A stretch of 64,000 nt of DNA from Akkermansiaceae bacterium (GTDB taxonomy: Bacteria > Verrucomicrobiota > Verrucomicrobiia > Verrucomicrobiales > Akkermansiaceae), in contig JAGYIT010000017.1 of NCBI GenBank assembly GCA_018402445.1, forward strand, positions 496,001 through 560,000, given 5' to 3'. Under the pieces are notes generated by a model. That model ran no database searches. It was not told the origin of the DNA and saw nothing but the letters and a program-made list of their open reading frames with translations. A program made the translations under genes and the position numbers. Shown here piece after piece: positions 9,807-20,474 of this stretch (within the stretch, counting starts at the first letter, position 1; every line of letters starts with the position of its first letter).

Positions 9807-10301
9807 ATGTTATCCCGCACCCGGATTACTGCTTTACTCCTGCTTCTGCCACTGCTCACCCAGTGCGGCACAGTAACCGCACCCACTACAAACGTGGTCA
9901 CCGGCCCCTTCGACAGCCGCGGAAATTACATAGAGGCCTGGGTTAACACCCCGGAAAAGTGGCACCGCCCGTCCACTCCTGCCACGAGACCAAGACCCAC
10001 CCACTTAATTGCCAAAAGGGAATCCCAGCGCCGCTCGGAGCCGCAGCCGCAGATCGCCGTGGTGGAAACCCGCCCAGTGTCGCCTACGACATCTTCCCCG
10101 GTCGGCTCCGCGCCGAAACCCAAGCCCAAGCCGGTGGTCGTGAAGCCCAAGCCTAAATTGGTGAAATACACCGTCAGGAAAGGCGATAACCTAAGCCGCA
10201 TCGCCTCACGACACGGGGTTTCCCTCGCCGCCCTGCGCCGCGCGAACGGGATTTCAGGCGACCTAATCCGCCCTGGTCAGTCGCTGACGATTCCGCGTTG
10301 A
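9807..10301 (+). CDS. LysM-domain lipoprotein
   Basis: 164 residues. A lipoprotein signal peptide ends in the lipobox LLTQC (Cys near residue 20). A proline/lysine-rich linker (PKPKPKP) follows, then one C-terminal LysM domain from about residue 118 (YTVRKGDNLSRIASRHGVS, LIRPGQSLTIP). LysM binds the glycan of peptidoglycan, so this is probably an outer-membrane lipoprotein tied to the wall. Divergent from the phosphorylase. Confidence 0.88.
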   Translation: MLSRTRITALLLLLPLLTQCGTVTAPTTNVVTGPFDSRGNYIEAWVNTPEKWHRPSTPATRPRPTHLIAKRESQRRSEPQPQIAVVETRPVSPTTSSPVGSAPKPKPKPVVVKPKPKLVKYTVRKGDNLSRIASRHGVSLAALRRANGISGDLIRPGQSLTIPR

Positions 10302-10392
10302 CCCGTCTCCGGATTTCCGGTTGGCAAGCAACACCACCGAGCCTATAGAATTTCACGCCGGAGAGGTTTCCTCCCGGTTATTAGGTAATACC

Positions 10393-13300
10393 ATGAAACC
10401 TTCGCGCCCCACTCTCGCCGCCGCTCTTATCCTCGCGACCTCACTCCCCACCGCCGCAGCCGCCACTTTCGAGGCCTTCGAGGGGGATGGCTTCGGCGAA
10501 TGGCAGACCACCGGCACCGCCTTCGGTCTCTCGCCCGTCCATGGCAAGCTCGACGGTATGAACGCCCCGCTTACCGGCCACGCAGACGAGGCCTTCGCGC
10601 TATCCGCGCATGGGGGGGCTGAAGCTGTCGGCACCCTGCTTTCCCCCGAGTTCACGATCAAGGAATCCTACATCGCTTTCCTCGTGGCGGGAGGCGACCA
10701 CGCGGGCAAAACCGCCGTGCAGCTCCTCGTCGATGACAAAGTCGCCATGGAGGCCACCGGGAAACGCAGTCTGCGCTTCGAGCCGGCGCAGTTCGATGTC
10801 GCCGCCCTGAAAGGGAAGAAAGCCCGCATCCGCGTCATCGACGATGAGCAGGGCGACTGGGGCATCATCGCGGTGGATCACATCGTTTTCACCGGCTACG
10901 CGAACACGAAATTCCCACCTTCCACCAAGGGTGGGAAACCCCACGTCGCAGGACTCATCGCCGCTCCCGGGCTGCCGGGCGCGACGATCCCGGTAGGAAG
11001 CTCGCTCAAGGTCGAAGCGGACTTCGAAGGCCAGCAAATTACATCCCCCACCGCGCTCACCTTCGACGAGCAGGGCAACATCTACGTTTCCGAAACCCAC
11101 CGCTTCCGCTTCGGCATCGAGGACAACCGCAACAACCTTTTCTGGTATCTCGACGACCTCGCGGCGCAAACCGTCGATGACCGCGCGAAGCTCCATGAGA
11201 AATGGAAAGGAAAAGTCACCATGGAGCACATGACCTCCAAGAGCGAGGTGATCCGCCGTTTCTCCGACACCAACGGCGACGGCACCCTCGACAAGATGAG
11301 CGTCTTTTCCGACGGCTACAACGATGTCCTCGACGGCACCGCGGCGGGCGTCTTTTTCCACGACGGCGCGCTGTATTTCGCCTGCATCCCCAAGATCTAC
11401 ATGCTTCGCGACACCAACAACGACGGTGTTGCCGATGAGAAAAAGGTCGTCGAAGAAGGCTTCGGCGTGCGGGTCTCGCTTTCTGGGCACGACCTGAACG
11501 GCTTCACCCTCGGCCCGGACGGGCGCATCTACGGCACAATCGGTGACCGCGGCTACTCGCTCGTCACGAAAGAGGGCAAGGAATACCATTACCCGAACGA
11601 AGGCGCGGCGTTCCGTTTCGAGCCGGATGGCACCGGCTTCGAGGTTTTCCACACCGGACTGCGCAACCCAAAGGAGATCGCCTTCGACGAGTTCGGGGAT
11701 GCCTTCAGCGTCGATAACAATTCCGACCAAGGCGATGCGGCGCGCATCGTCTATCTCGTCGAGGGCGGCGAAACCGGCTGGCAGATGGAGCACCAGACGA
11801 TGCACACCTTCCACCGCTCCATCGGGCTTGAAAATCGCCCGCCGAACCGCTGGATGGACGAGAAAATGTGGGAGATGCGCAACGACACGCAGCCCGCCTA
11901 CATCCTCCCGCCCTCCGCCATCCTCACCTCCGGCCCCTCCGGCCTCACCTACCATCCCGGCAGCGGTTTCCTGGAAAGCGAGAAAGGCCGCTTCCTAATC
12001 TGTGACTACAAGGGCGGCGCCGCGAACTCCGGCATCTGGTCTTTCAAGATGGAACCCGATGGCGCCGGCATGAAAATGGCCGACGCCCGTCAGTTCCTCT
12101 GGGGCGTCGCGGCCACCGACGTCGAATATTCCTTCGACGGCCGCGTGTTCATCACCGATTTCGTCACCGGCTGGCAATCCCACGACGCGGGTCGCCTGCT
12201 CTCGGTCAGCGCCGGTGAAAACACCTATCTCGCGGCTGAAACCAAGGACGCCGCGAAGCTCATTTCCGATGGCTTCAACCAGCGTGAATCCGCCGAGCTA
12301 GCGCAGCTCCTCACACACCCCGATTCCCGCGTCCGGCTCCGCGCCCAGATCGCGTTGACCCGCAAGCCCGACGCCATCGAGGTTTTCAAAAAAGCCGTAG
12401 CTTCGGAAAACCAGATCGAGCGCATCCACGGCATCTGGGGGCTGGGCATCGTCGCCCGCCGCGGTGCCGTGCCCTCACCATGGGGAGAATTCGCGATGTT
12501 GCCGAAAAAAGGCCTCCGCGAGGACGCGGCCAACGCCATCGTGCCCCTCCTCAAAGACCCCGATCCCGAGATCCGCACCCAGGCCGCGCGTGCCATCGCC
12601 GACAGCCCGCTCGTCGGCAACGAACTTCCCCTCGGCGGCATGCTCTCCGATGATTCCCCGCGCGTCCGCTTCGCGGCGGGCATCGCGATCGGCAAGATGA
12701 AAGCCATCGGCCACTACTCCGCCATCCTCGATTTCCTCAAAAGAACAACGACCGCGACCTTTTCCTGCGCCACGCGGGGATCTACGCGCTGGAGCACATC
12801 TCCACCAACCCCCGCCAGATCAGCGCGCTGGCCTCGGACGAATCTCCCGCCCTGCGCCTCGCCGCCGTGGTCGCCCTGCGCCGCCTCAAGAGCATCGAGG
12901 TCGCCCGCTTCATCAACGATCCCGAACCCAAGGTGCAGGACGAGGTGATCCGCGCGATCCACGACCTCGACATGAACAACATGCGCCCGCTCGCCGCCGC
13001 GCTGCTCGATGATTTGGCGAAACGCAAATGGACGCCTTTCATGCTCCGCCGCCTGGTTCACAATTCCTACCGCGTCGGCACCGCGGACGACGCCCGCCGC
13101 CTGCTCAACGTCATCGCCGACGGCTCGCTGCCGGAAGACGTCCGCAAAGAGTCGCTGCGCCTCATCACACTTTGGGAAAAACCTTTCCCCGCCGACCAAC
13201 TCGACGGCCACTGGCGGCCCCTCGACGCCCGCCCGCTAGCGACGCTCAAGCCCGCCCTCGAAGAAGCCCTGCCCGCGCTGCTCAAGACGGATGGCTTCGT

Positions 13301-14960
13301 GCTCACCGGCGCGCTCGACCTCATCGACCAATACGACCTCGACGTCGCTCCCCTCGACGACGCGTCCCTGCTGGCCATCGTGGCGAACACAGCCCTCCCC
13401 GGCGATGCCCGCGCGCGCGCCCTAAGCCTCATCCTCGGGCGCGACATCGCGGATCTGAACCCGCTGCTCGCGAAATACTCCACCGATCCCTCCGACGAAC
13501 TCGCCGTCACCGCGCTCCAAGCCCTCGCCAGCCGCGATCCAAAAATGGCTTTAACGGCACTAGAGGCCGCAGTGGATTCCCCCAGCGTCCCCCGCGCCCA
13601 GAAAGCATGGGGCGTGCTCGCCACCATTCCCGGCGAGCAAGCGGCCTCTGCCATCGCCTCGCGCCTTGAAAAACTGAAGCAAGCGAACGGCATTTCCCCC
13701 TCCGCCATCGAACTCATCGCCGCCGCGAAATCCCGCACCGAACCCTCGGTGGCCGCCGCCCTCGCCACCTTCGACAAGGCCATGGCGGAAAGCTCTGATC
13801 CGCTCGCGAAACACAACATCTCTCTCAAGGGCGGTGATCCCACCCGGGGAGCCTCGCTGTTCGGCTCTCATCCCGCCGGCCAATGCATGCGCTGCCACAA
13901 GGCGGAGGACAAGGCACACTCCGGCGGCGGCGACGCCGGCCCGAACCTTGCGGGCATCGGGAAAATCCATGATCTCCGTTATCTCATGGAGTCTATCGTA
14001 GATCCCGCCGCCGTGGTCGCCCCCGGATACGGTATCACCTCGGTCACTTTCAAAAACGGAGCCAACCTCGGCGGAAGCCTCGTCGAGGAAACCCCCGATC
14101 ACCTCGACATCGCCACCCCCGACAAGCTGCTCCGCGCGAAACGCGCCGACATCGAGTCCTTCACCCCACCCGTTTCCGCCATGCCGCCGGTCGGAGACCT
14201 CATCAAGCCGGATGAACTCCGCGATCTCGTCGCGTGGCTCGCCTCACTCACCAAGGAGCCGGAAAAAGCGCCCGCAAGGAAAGCGGAGATCGTCGATCCC
14301 TCGAAACTCCCCGGCGCGAAATCGCAATCCTCCGTGGACTCCGCCGCCGAGATGCCAATCCCAGTTGCCGCGGAAAGCAAAACGGTCGCCGTAGAACCCG
14401 TCCCTGCACCTGCCGCCGAAGCCGCGCCCCCATCTCCAGAGTTCGCGAAGCTCGGCGCGCAGCAATACATGCTCTGCGGAGCGTGCCACGGCCAGCAAGG
14501 CGAAGGCACCGCCGCCGGGCCGCCGCTGGCCGGTTCCGAGTGGGTCACAGGCCCCGCCGAGAACATGATTCGCATCCAGCTCCGCGGCCTGGTCGGCCCG
14601 ATCAAGGTGAAGGGCAAGGAATACAATTTCCCCGCAGGCATGATGGCGATGGCCTTCCAGACCGATGAACAGATCGCCGCCGTCCTCACCCATGTCCGCT
14701 CCAGTTTCGGCAACAGCGCCCCCGCCGTTTCGGCAACTGAAGTCGCCGCCTTCCGCAGCGAGGTCGGCCAGCCGCCGCTCACTGCCGCGGAACTCATCCA
14801 GCCGGAACCACCCGCCCCGAAAGCCGATACCGAAACATCCGGCGCCGCGAAGCCCTCGAAATACGAGGACATGAAACCCTCCCTCGGCGCACCCCTCTGG
14901 CTCTTCGCCGGGATCTTTTTCTTCAGCCTCTTCTGCCTCGTTTCCGTGTTCAGGAAGTGA
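10393..14960 (+). CDS. Giant PVC-type heme-binding membrane dehydrogenase (frameshifted)
   Basis: Spans about 1,522 residues once one base is restored. Order: signal peptide, a jelly-roll-like N-terminal domain, a beta-propeller dehydrogenase region (LTFDEQGNIYVSET, GPDGRIYGTIGDRG, TGLRNPKEIAFDEFGD), HEAT repeats, a first cytochrome c motif CMRCH with PNLAGIG, a second c-type heme motif CGACH, and a C-terminal transmembrane helix (LWLFAGIFFFSLFCLV). This matches the Pirellula/Verrucomicrobium membrane-bound dehydrogenase family with PVC heme-binding domain. The frame breaks at the A-run 12739-12742, where one extra A rejoins the frames. The substrate is unknown, probably a sugar or alcohol. 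Start taken at the signal-peptide ATG. Confidence 0.9.
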
Positions 14961-14963
14961 CTT

Positions 14964-15441
14964 TCACCTCAGTAGATCCTCCTCATACATCAGGCGGAAA
15001 CCGCTGCGGTTGAGGATGCTTGTCGCGAAATCATAATCCTCCACATGCATCGCGAGCAGTGCCTTGCCGCCGGGGCCGGGCAGCATGGCGTAGGCGAAAT
15101 CAACATTCGTCTCCGCGGTCATCGAGGATGTCGAGGCACTTGAGCAGATCCGGCCCCGCCTCTTTCAGGGCGATGACCACCAGCTCGCAGGTGGTATGCG
15201 GGATTCCCTTTTCGCAAAAGATGGCCTCCGCGAGATCTGGGTCGGAAAGCACCAGCCTCGCGATGGTAGCGTCGCGGGAATCCTGGACGCTGAGTCCGAT
15301 CACCTCGATCGCGGAGGAGCGCAGCAGTTTCACCAGCGAGGCGAGCGCGCCCACACGGTTCGGCAACATCACGGAAAACTGCCGCACAGGTGTCCCGTTG
15401 TCCGCCACCAGCCCGCCCGCGCTTTCGTATTCCTGATCCAT
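14964..15441 (-). CDS. ACT-domain protein (frameshifted)
   Basis: About 158 residues when one base (C15123 on the plus strand) is removed. The first frame gives RQFSVMLPNRVGALASLVKLL, a classic ACT ligand-binding start, up to CLDIL. The other frame continues MTAETNVDFAYAMLPGPGG and ends MYEEDLLR. Both halves then form two ACT-like modules. ACT proteins sense amino acids; no enzyme domain is attached here. It begins 12 bp after the ankyrin lipoprotein gene and is probably in its operon. Confidence 0.8.
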
Positions 15442-15452
15442 GGTGTTGTTCC

Positions 15453-17030
15453 TTATCCCTTCGGCCCGCGTAGGCGCAGCGTCCGCACCTCGCCGCTGGC
15501 GGTTTCCTCAATGACGAGCTGCCCGGGTCGCACGTCGTTCACGATGAACTCGCGCCCGTCCTCCGAAGTGAATTTCTGTCCCGGCTTCGCGACGTATCGC
15601 TGTCCAGTAGCCGCGTCCTCGACGAGTGCCACGGGATCATGCCCCGCGGCCGGATGGCCTTCCGTCCACTCCATTTTCCGCCCGCTGCGCGAATCCTCGA
15701 CCTCGACGATCCCTACCTCGATGGGCGCACCTTCGTTGAGCTTGCCCTGTTCGGTGCGGCTGAAAACCCGGATCACGGAAAGGCTGGATCCGGGGATCGT
15801 TTCCCCCGCCTTGACGTCCACCTCTTTCGCGGGCGCTCCCGCGATGCGCAGGGAAGCCACCCCGCCGGAAACCCTTTGCACCTCCACCGGCAACTCGCGC
15901 TGGCGGTAATGCCGCATCACCAGCGGCAGGTCATCATCGGTCTCATCCGTCCGTGCCCCTTGCGCCGCCCTGCGCTCGATTTTCCCGATGCGCGCGCCCT
16001 CGATGGCTAATGCCGCTCTCCGATTACCCGAGAGAGCTTCACCGACCGGCGCGAAATCCCGGGGCGTCCCTTCGGCGACCGGCTCTCCCGGCAATATCCC
16101 AAATTCGCCCTGTCCCTGACCCGGCAATGGCTTATTCCATGGCAACCCGCCCTCCGCGGCATCGTTGGCTGCCAGCTCCTCGCCCTCCGGCGCGGCCTCG
16201 AATTCGTCAAGATATTCATCCATCGCCTCCGCCACCTGTTCGTCCGACTCCAGTGCGAGCGTGTCTCCGGAAAACCCTTTCTCGATCAGCTCCGCAATTT
16301 CCGAATGCCCCGCCGCGACGGCCATGCTCTGCGCTGTGTCGCCGTTCTCCAACGTCGCGAAGCGGCTCGCGCCGATATCAATGAGCATCTCCGCCGCCTC
16401 CATGTGCCCGTGCTGCGCGGCAAGCATCAGCGGCGTACGTCCGTCCTCCATCCGGGCGTAAACCGACGCGCCGTAATTCGTCAGCGCATCAATCACCTCC
16501 GCCTTGCCCACCAGCGAGGCAACCAGCAACGCGTCATCGAGATTCTCCCGGTGGTAGGGCGCCAGTTCCTCGACGGATGCTTTGCTTCCCTCGTTCACCG
16601 CCAGCATCAGTGCTATGAAACCGTTTTCGTCCTTCTGCTTCGGATCCGCGCCCTGCCGCAACAGCCATTTCACCATCTCCGGCTTGTCGGCCGTCACGGC
16701 GGTCATGAGCGGAGTCCTCCCGACCGCATCTTTTTCGTCCGTGGAAAACCCGCGGTTGAGCAGATACTCGCCCGCCTCTTTGCTGCCGGAAGCCGCCGCC
16801 ACGTGCAGCGCAACACTGCCCTCCACATCCTTGGTTTTCCCATCGAATCCGCTTTCCAACATCTTCCGCATCACCGACACATCATTGCCGCGCACTGCGG
16901 AGAACCATCCCTCCGCCGTCATCGAATACCCTGCCTCCCCCACCTCCTTCGCGGCGGTGTCCGATTTCTTCCGGCAGCCCGACAAACCAAACACTAAGGC
17001 GCAGGCAAAAAGAAATCTCACGAAAACCAT
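15453..17030 (-). CDS. Ankyrin-repeat lipoprotein
   Basis: 525 residues. Lipoprotein signal with lipobox LSGC (Cys 19). Residues 40-260 hold about six ankyrin repeats (VALHVAAASGSKEAGEYLL, RTPLMTAVTADKPEMVKWLL, RTPLMLAAQHGHMEAAEML). An acidic linker follows, then a C-terminal region of beta type (DVKAGETIPGSSLSVIRVF, GQKFTSEDGREFIVNDV) that is not assigned. Likely anchored at the periplasmic face and acting as a protein-binding scaffold. Divergent from the ECF sigma gene, with the ACT gene downstream. Confidence 0.85.
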   Translation of the reverse strand: MVFVRFLFACALVFGLSGCRKKSDTAAKEVGEAGYSMTAEGWFSAVRGNDVSVMRKMLESGFDGKTKDVEGSVALHVAAASGSKEAGEYLLNRGFSTDEKDAVGRTPLMTAVTADKPEMVKWLLRQGADPKQKDENGFIALMLAVNEGSKASVEELAPYHRENLDDALLVASLVGKAEVIDALTNYGASVYARMEDGRTPLMLAAQHGHMEAAEMLIDIGASRFATLENGDTAQSMAVAAGHSEIAELIEKGFSGDTLALESDEQVAEAMDEYLDEFEAAPEGEELAANDAAEGGLPWNKPLPGQGQGEFGILPGEPVAEGTPRDFAPVGEALSGNRRAALAIEGARIGKIERRAAQGARTDETDDDLPLVMRHYRQRELPVEVQRVSGGVASLRIAGAPAKEVDVKAGETIPGSSLSVIRVFSRTEQGKLNEGAPIEVGIVEVEDSRSGRKMEWTEGHPAAGHDPVALVEDAATGQRYVAKPGQKFTSEDGREFIVNDVRPGQLVIEETASGEVRTLRLRGPKG

Positions 17031-17139
17031 AGCGCTTGACTACTTCAGAAACCTTAATGATTCAATCCCCAATTCGCGACGACGGAAATCTGAACAAATC
17101 ACCGTCAACGCGCCGCTGTTGCATTATCCTCCTGAGAAA

Positions 17140-17718
17140 ATGTCCGCGATAGAAGCTCCCGCAAAGAGTTCCCCCGCCGCAGCCGCTTGGCGCGAGTGGC
17201 TCGAGGAGCACGCCCCCAAACTTTTCCTTTTCGCCAGAAACCAAACCCGGACGCATGAGGACGCCCAGGATGTGCTGCAGGACGCCATCGTCAAACTCGT
17301 GGAGAAAATCCGCGCCGGCGAATTCGTGGGCGGGCAGGACGCCTGGCAGCCCTACCTCTACGCGACGATACGCAGGCTCGCCATCGACCTCTCGCGCAAG
17401 GACGACCGCCGCAAGCGCCGCGAGGACAACGTTTCCGCCGACTCAGAAGCGCTGCAACTCGAGGCCTTCCATCCATGGTTCGACCCCGACGGCGGCGACG
17501 ACGAAACCCGATCGCAACTTGAGAACGCACTCAAGACCCTGCCGGAAAAATTCTCGGAGGTCATCATCATGAAGATCTGGGGCGAGCGCACATTCGCGGA
17601 AATCGGGGAGGCTCTCGGAATTTCCCAAAACACGGCGGCTTCCCGGTATCGCTATGGTCTGGAGGCATTGAAGCGCGAACTCGGCTCCGCCCGCCGCAGG
17701 GGCGACCTCTCCATCTGA
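17140..17718 (+). CDS. ECF-type RNA polymerase sigma factor
   Basis: 192 residues. Region 2 (FARNQTRTHEDAQDVLQDAI, then YATIRRLAIDLSR) and region 4 (LPEKFSEVIIMKIWGERTFA, EIGEALGISQNTAASRYRYG) are both clear; regions 1 and 3 are absent, as in ECF sigma factors. The ATG at 17140 was taken because the long upstream frame is a shadow of the ankyrin gene. Directly followed by a membrane protein that could be its anti-sigma partner and by a PDZ protein. Confidence 0.93.
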   Translation: MSAIEAPAKSSPAAAAWREWLEEHAPKLFLFARNQTRTHEDAQDVLQDAIVKLVEKIRAGEFVGGQDAWQPYLYATIRRLAIDLSRKDDRRKRREDNVSADSEALQLEAFHPWFDPDGGDDETRSQLENALKTLPEKFSEVIIMKIWGERTFAEIGEALGISQNTAASRYRYGLEALKRELGSARRRGDLSI

Positions 17719-17749
17719 ATTTCCCCCCACGAGATCGATCCACAAAACC

Positions 17750-18394
17750 ATGTCCAGGATACCCACCATCACCGAGCAGCGTCTCAGCAACCTCAATCCT
17801 GCGGGACTCGACGGGGATTTCCTCGCGCGTCTCACCGCCTGTGCGGAGGGCACCAACGCGAACCTTTCGGAGGATGAGGCGGCCTTCGAAAACCGGCTCC
17901 GTGCGATCCGACCGCGGACGATCCCCTCGAACCTGCACACTACGCTGCTCGCTACACTCGACGGGTCGCCGTTCGCAGTGGATGAGAAAATCGTGCTGTT
18001 CCACAAGTCAGCTGTCGGCAGCGTCGGCACGGACAAGAGCCGGAACACCTTCCGTTTCAATCTCGCCGCCGCAGCTGCCGTCGCCCTGCTCGGCTCCATC
18101 GCGGCGTTCATGGTGCCCACGGAAAACGACAAGGACCGCAGCGCGGACACCGGAGCCGCAGCCGGTTCTTTCTCCGCACCGCTGTCCCCTGCTCCCTCCC
18201 TTCTCGCCCCGATCAGCCGCAACCTCAGCGACACCCGCGACGAGGGCGTGGTCTGGCGCGGCAAAAACCAACCCCACCGTGTGCTTCGCCTCACCTACAT
18301 GGATCAGGTGACGGTGATGGATGCCGAAGGCAATCCCGCCACCGAGCAGCGCCCCCGCGTGGAATACGTGATCATCCCCGAAAAGATCGACTGA
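17750..18394 (+). CDS. Single-pass membrane protein, candidate anti-sigma factor
   Basis: 214 residues, starts 31 bp after the ECF gene. A cytoplasmic-type N-terminal part of about 100 residues, one transmembrane helix (FNLAAAAAVALLGSIAAFMV) near residue 110, and a C-terminal part that would be periplasmic (RVLRLTYMDQVTVMD, VEYVIIPEKID). No zinc-binding HxxxCxxC motif of the ZAS type is seen. The anti-sigma role is inferred from gene order and topology only. Confidence 0.6.
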   Translation: MSRIPTITEQRLSNLNPAGLDGDFLARLTACAEGTNANLSEDEAAFENRLRAIRPRTIPSNLHTTLLATLDGSPFAVDEKIVLFHKSAVGSVGTDKSRNTFRFNLAAAAAVALLGSIAAFMVPTENDKDRSADTGAAAGSFSAPLSPAPSLLAPISRNLSDTRDEGVVWRGKNQPHRVLRLTYMDQVTVMDAEGNPATEQRPRVEYVIIPEKID

Positions 18395-18451
18395 TTTGAA
18401 TTTTCCAAACAACCCGCGCGATCTACTACGCTCATAGTAATTGAAAAAAGC

Positions 18452-19408
18452 ATGAGAATGAAATTAAGAATCGTCCCCGCTGCGAGCCTCATCGGCGGAT
18501 TCGCCGTCTGCCCCCTCGCCCCCTTAGGCGCGATCGAGCCGCCGCCGGAAAACGCAAAGCCGCCCGCCGCGCTGCTCGACGGGGCACAGGCGGATCGTGT
18601 GGCAGCCCCGCGCCTCCCATTCCTAGGCCTTTCCACCGCAAGGGTGCCGGACATGGTGGCCGATCATCTCGGCATCGGGGAAAAAGCGGGAGTCATCATC
18701 CGCACCGTCTGCCCCGAAAGCCCCGCCGAAAAGGCCGGCCTTGCCGTCAATGATATCATCCTCTCCCTCGACGGCGCGCCTGTCGCCGATCCCGACGATT
18801 TCAGCGAAAGGCTCCGCGCGCGCAAGGCGGGCGACAGCCTAGAACTCGGGCTCATCCGCAAGGGCAAGCCGGGCAAAGCGGAGGTCACTCTCACCGAGCG
18901 CCCTGCGGAACTCAACTCGCACCTCGGCGGCGAGCCTTTCCTCGAAGGGATTCCCCTGCCGCAAGCGGATCGCCTGCGCGGCCTCATCGAGCAGAACCTT
19001 CAAGGCTTCGGGACGGAACACCTCGGCATACTTCCCGACCAGCGTTTCGAAAACACCTTCCGCATGATGCGCGAGCGCATGAATCGCGCCTTCGAAGAGG
19101 ACATTCCGCCCATCATCCAAGGCGAGGACGGCGGCATCCGTTTCCAGCAGAACTCCACCGTCCGGCTCATGGACAACCAAGGTTCCGTGGAAATCCGTTC
19201 TTCCGACGGTGACACCCGGGTGACCGTCCGCGACGGAGACAACAAGATCGTCTGGCAAGGGCCGTGGAACTCGGAAACCGACAAGGAGGCCGCCCCGCAG
19301 GATGTCCGCCAAAGGATCGACCGAGTGAATGTCGGCTCCGCGAACGGCAGGGGCTTCACATTCCGCTTCGGACAGAGCGGCGGCAAATCCGACACCATCG
19401 ACAACTGA
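18452..19408 (+). CDS. Secreted PDZ-domain protein
   Basis: 318 residues with an N-terminal signal peptide. Residues 45-145 form a DegP/DegS-like PDZ domain (LPFLGLSTARVPDMVADHLG, CPESPAEKAGLAVNDIILSL, DGAPVADPDDF). No protease domain is attached. The C-terminal half (NSTVRLMDNQGSVEIRSSDG) is of low complexity and unassigned. Its place after sigma and candidate anti-sigma genes recalls RseA/RseB/DegS-type envelope sensing. Confidence 0.82.
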   Translation: MRMKLRIVPAASLIGGFAVCPLAPLGAIEPPPENAKPPAALLDGAQADRVAAPRLPFLGLSTARVPDMVADHLGIGEKAGVIIRTVCPESPAEKAGLAVNDIILSLDGAPVADPDDFSERLRARKAGDSLELGLIRKGKPGKAEVTLTERPAELNSHLGGEPFLEGIPLPQADRLRGLIEQNLQGFGTEHLGILPDQRFENTFRMMRERMNRAFEEDIPPIIQGEDGGIRFQQNSTVRLMDNQGSVEIRSSDGDTRVTVRDGDNKIVWQGPWNSETDKEAAPQDVRQRIDRVNVGSANGRGFTFRFGQSGGKSDTIDN

Positions 19409-19523
19409 CGGGATTCTCGGCAGTATGCGGAACCTTTTGGTGAGGCGTGCACTACAAAAACGGACGCGCCGCAAGTCATGGAGTTGGGCGCATTGAGGGT
19501 TTTGATGCGTCCTGCCTCCGCGC

Positions 19524-20474
19524 TCACCCCTTCATCCGCACGAAGCGAGGCCCGGAAACTTCCCCGTCGTAATAGCGATGAAACACCGGGCAAGCGGAGC
19601 CCGAAAGCGGGGGCACGATCCAAGACCAGTCCCCCGGAACCTTGCGTCCGCAGGCCTTCTCGTTTTCAAGATGCTTCATGAACTGCTCCGAGGCGGTGTG
19701 GTGATCGACAATAGTGACCCCGTCCTCACGGAAAGAATGTAGCACCGCCGCGTTGAGTTCGATGAGAGCGCGGTCCTTCCAGAACGAGGTATTCGTGCCC
19801 AGATCCAGCCCCATGCGCTCCGCCACGACAGGCATCTGGTTATAGCGACAGCTATCGCCCAGATTGCGCGAACCGATCTCCGTCACCATATAGAATCCGC
19901 TGAAGGGCGCTGCGGTGTATCGCAAGCCGTCTGCTTCGAGCGCCATGTCGCACACCGCCGGTAGGGCGTGCCATTTCAGGCCGAGATCAGCAAACCACGG
20001 CAGGAAAGGGTGCCTAATCTCGACCTCCAGCACGGCATCCGGAGGCAGATCAAAGAGCCGCGGGCGTTCACCGGGAACCTCGATGAGCAATGGCAGAAGA
20101 TCGAACGCGGAAAGCGTTTCCGGAGGCTTCCAGCCAATCGATAGAACCCGTTTTGTGAAAGCCAGTTGTTCCGGATCGCCTAGGACGCGACCGTCAGGCA
20201 GCTCATGCCCCGCATAACGGATGAGCTGGCGGTTGTGAATCCGGAAGATTCCCTTAACAGGGCAGGCAGGCGGAAAAACCGTGATCAGCGGGCGGATGCG
20301 GCCAGAGTTTGTCGAGACGCGCAGGTGCTCGACACAAGCTTCAAATACATCTTCCGCCGTGATTGCATCGCGGGCGTCGAGGATTTCCAGTGATGGCCAA
20401 AATAGCCTGCCGATGCAGCGTGAGTTGTTGCGCCAAGCGATGCGCGCCGATGCCAACAGGCTTTCGTATTTCAT
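19524..20474 (-). CDS. nos: Bacterial nitric oxide synthase, oxygenase domain
   Basis: 316 residues from the ATG at 20474 (another in-frame ATG is at 20480; a GGA six bases upstream favours 20474). It oxidises L-arginine to NO and citrulline. Signatures: NNSRCIGRLFW with proximal heme Cys20 and Trp26; VFPPACP; GWKPPETLSAFDLLPL; the substrate-binding Glu199 in FYMVTEIGSRN; the pterin/dimer segment IVDHHTASEQF; and GDWSWIVPPLSGSACPVFH. No reductase domain is fused and no dedicated flavodoxin or reductase lies near, as in Bacillus-type enzymes. Convergent with the PDZ gene. Confidence 0.93.
   Translation of the reverse strand: MKYESLLASARIAWRNNSRCIGRLFWPSLEILDARDAITAEDVFEACVEHLRVSTNSGRIRPLITVFPPACPVKGIFRIHNRQLIRYAGHELPDGRVLGDPEQLAFTKRVLSIGWKPPETLSAFDLLPLLIEVPGERPRLFDLPPDAVLEVEIRHPFLPWFADLGLKWHALPAVCDMALEADGLRYTAAPFSGFYMVTEIGSRNLGDSCRYNQMPVVAERMGLDLGTNTSFWKDRALIELNAAVLHSFREDGVTIVDHHTASEQFMKHLENEKACGRKVPGDWSWIVPPLSGSACPVFHRYYDGEVSGPRFVRMKG

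Noticed and set aside
10600..11955. 451-codon minus-strand frame opposite the dehydrogenase
   Set aside because: Low-complexity Val/Ala/Asp/Gly content typical of an antisense shadow; the plus strand has clear domains.
12739..12745. Programmed -1 frameshift in the giant dehydrogenase
   Set aside because: The site reads C-AAA-AGA, not a proper slippery heptamer, and no strong downstream structure was seen. A lost A explains it better.
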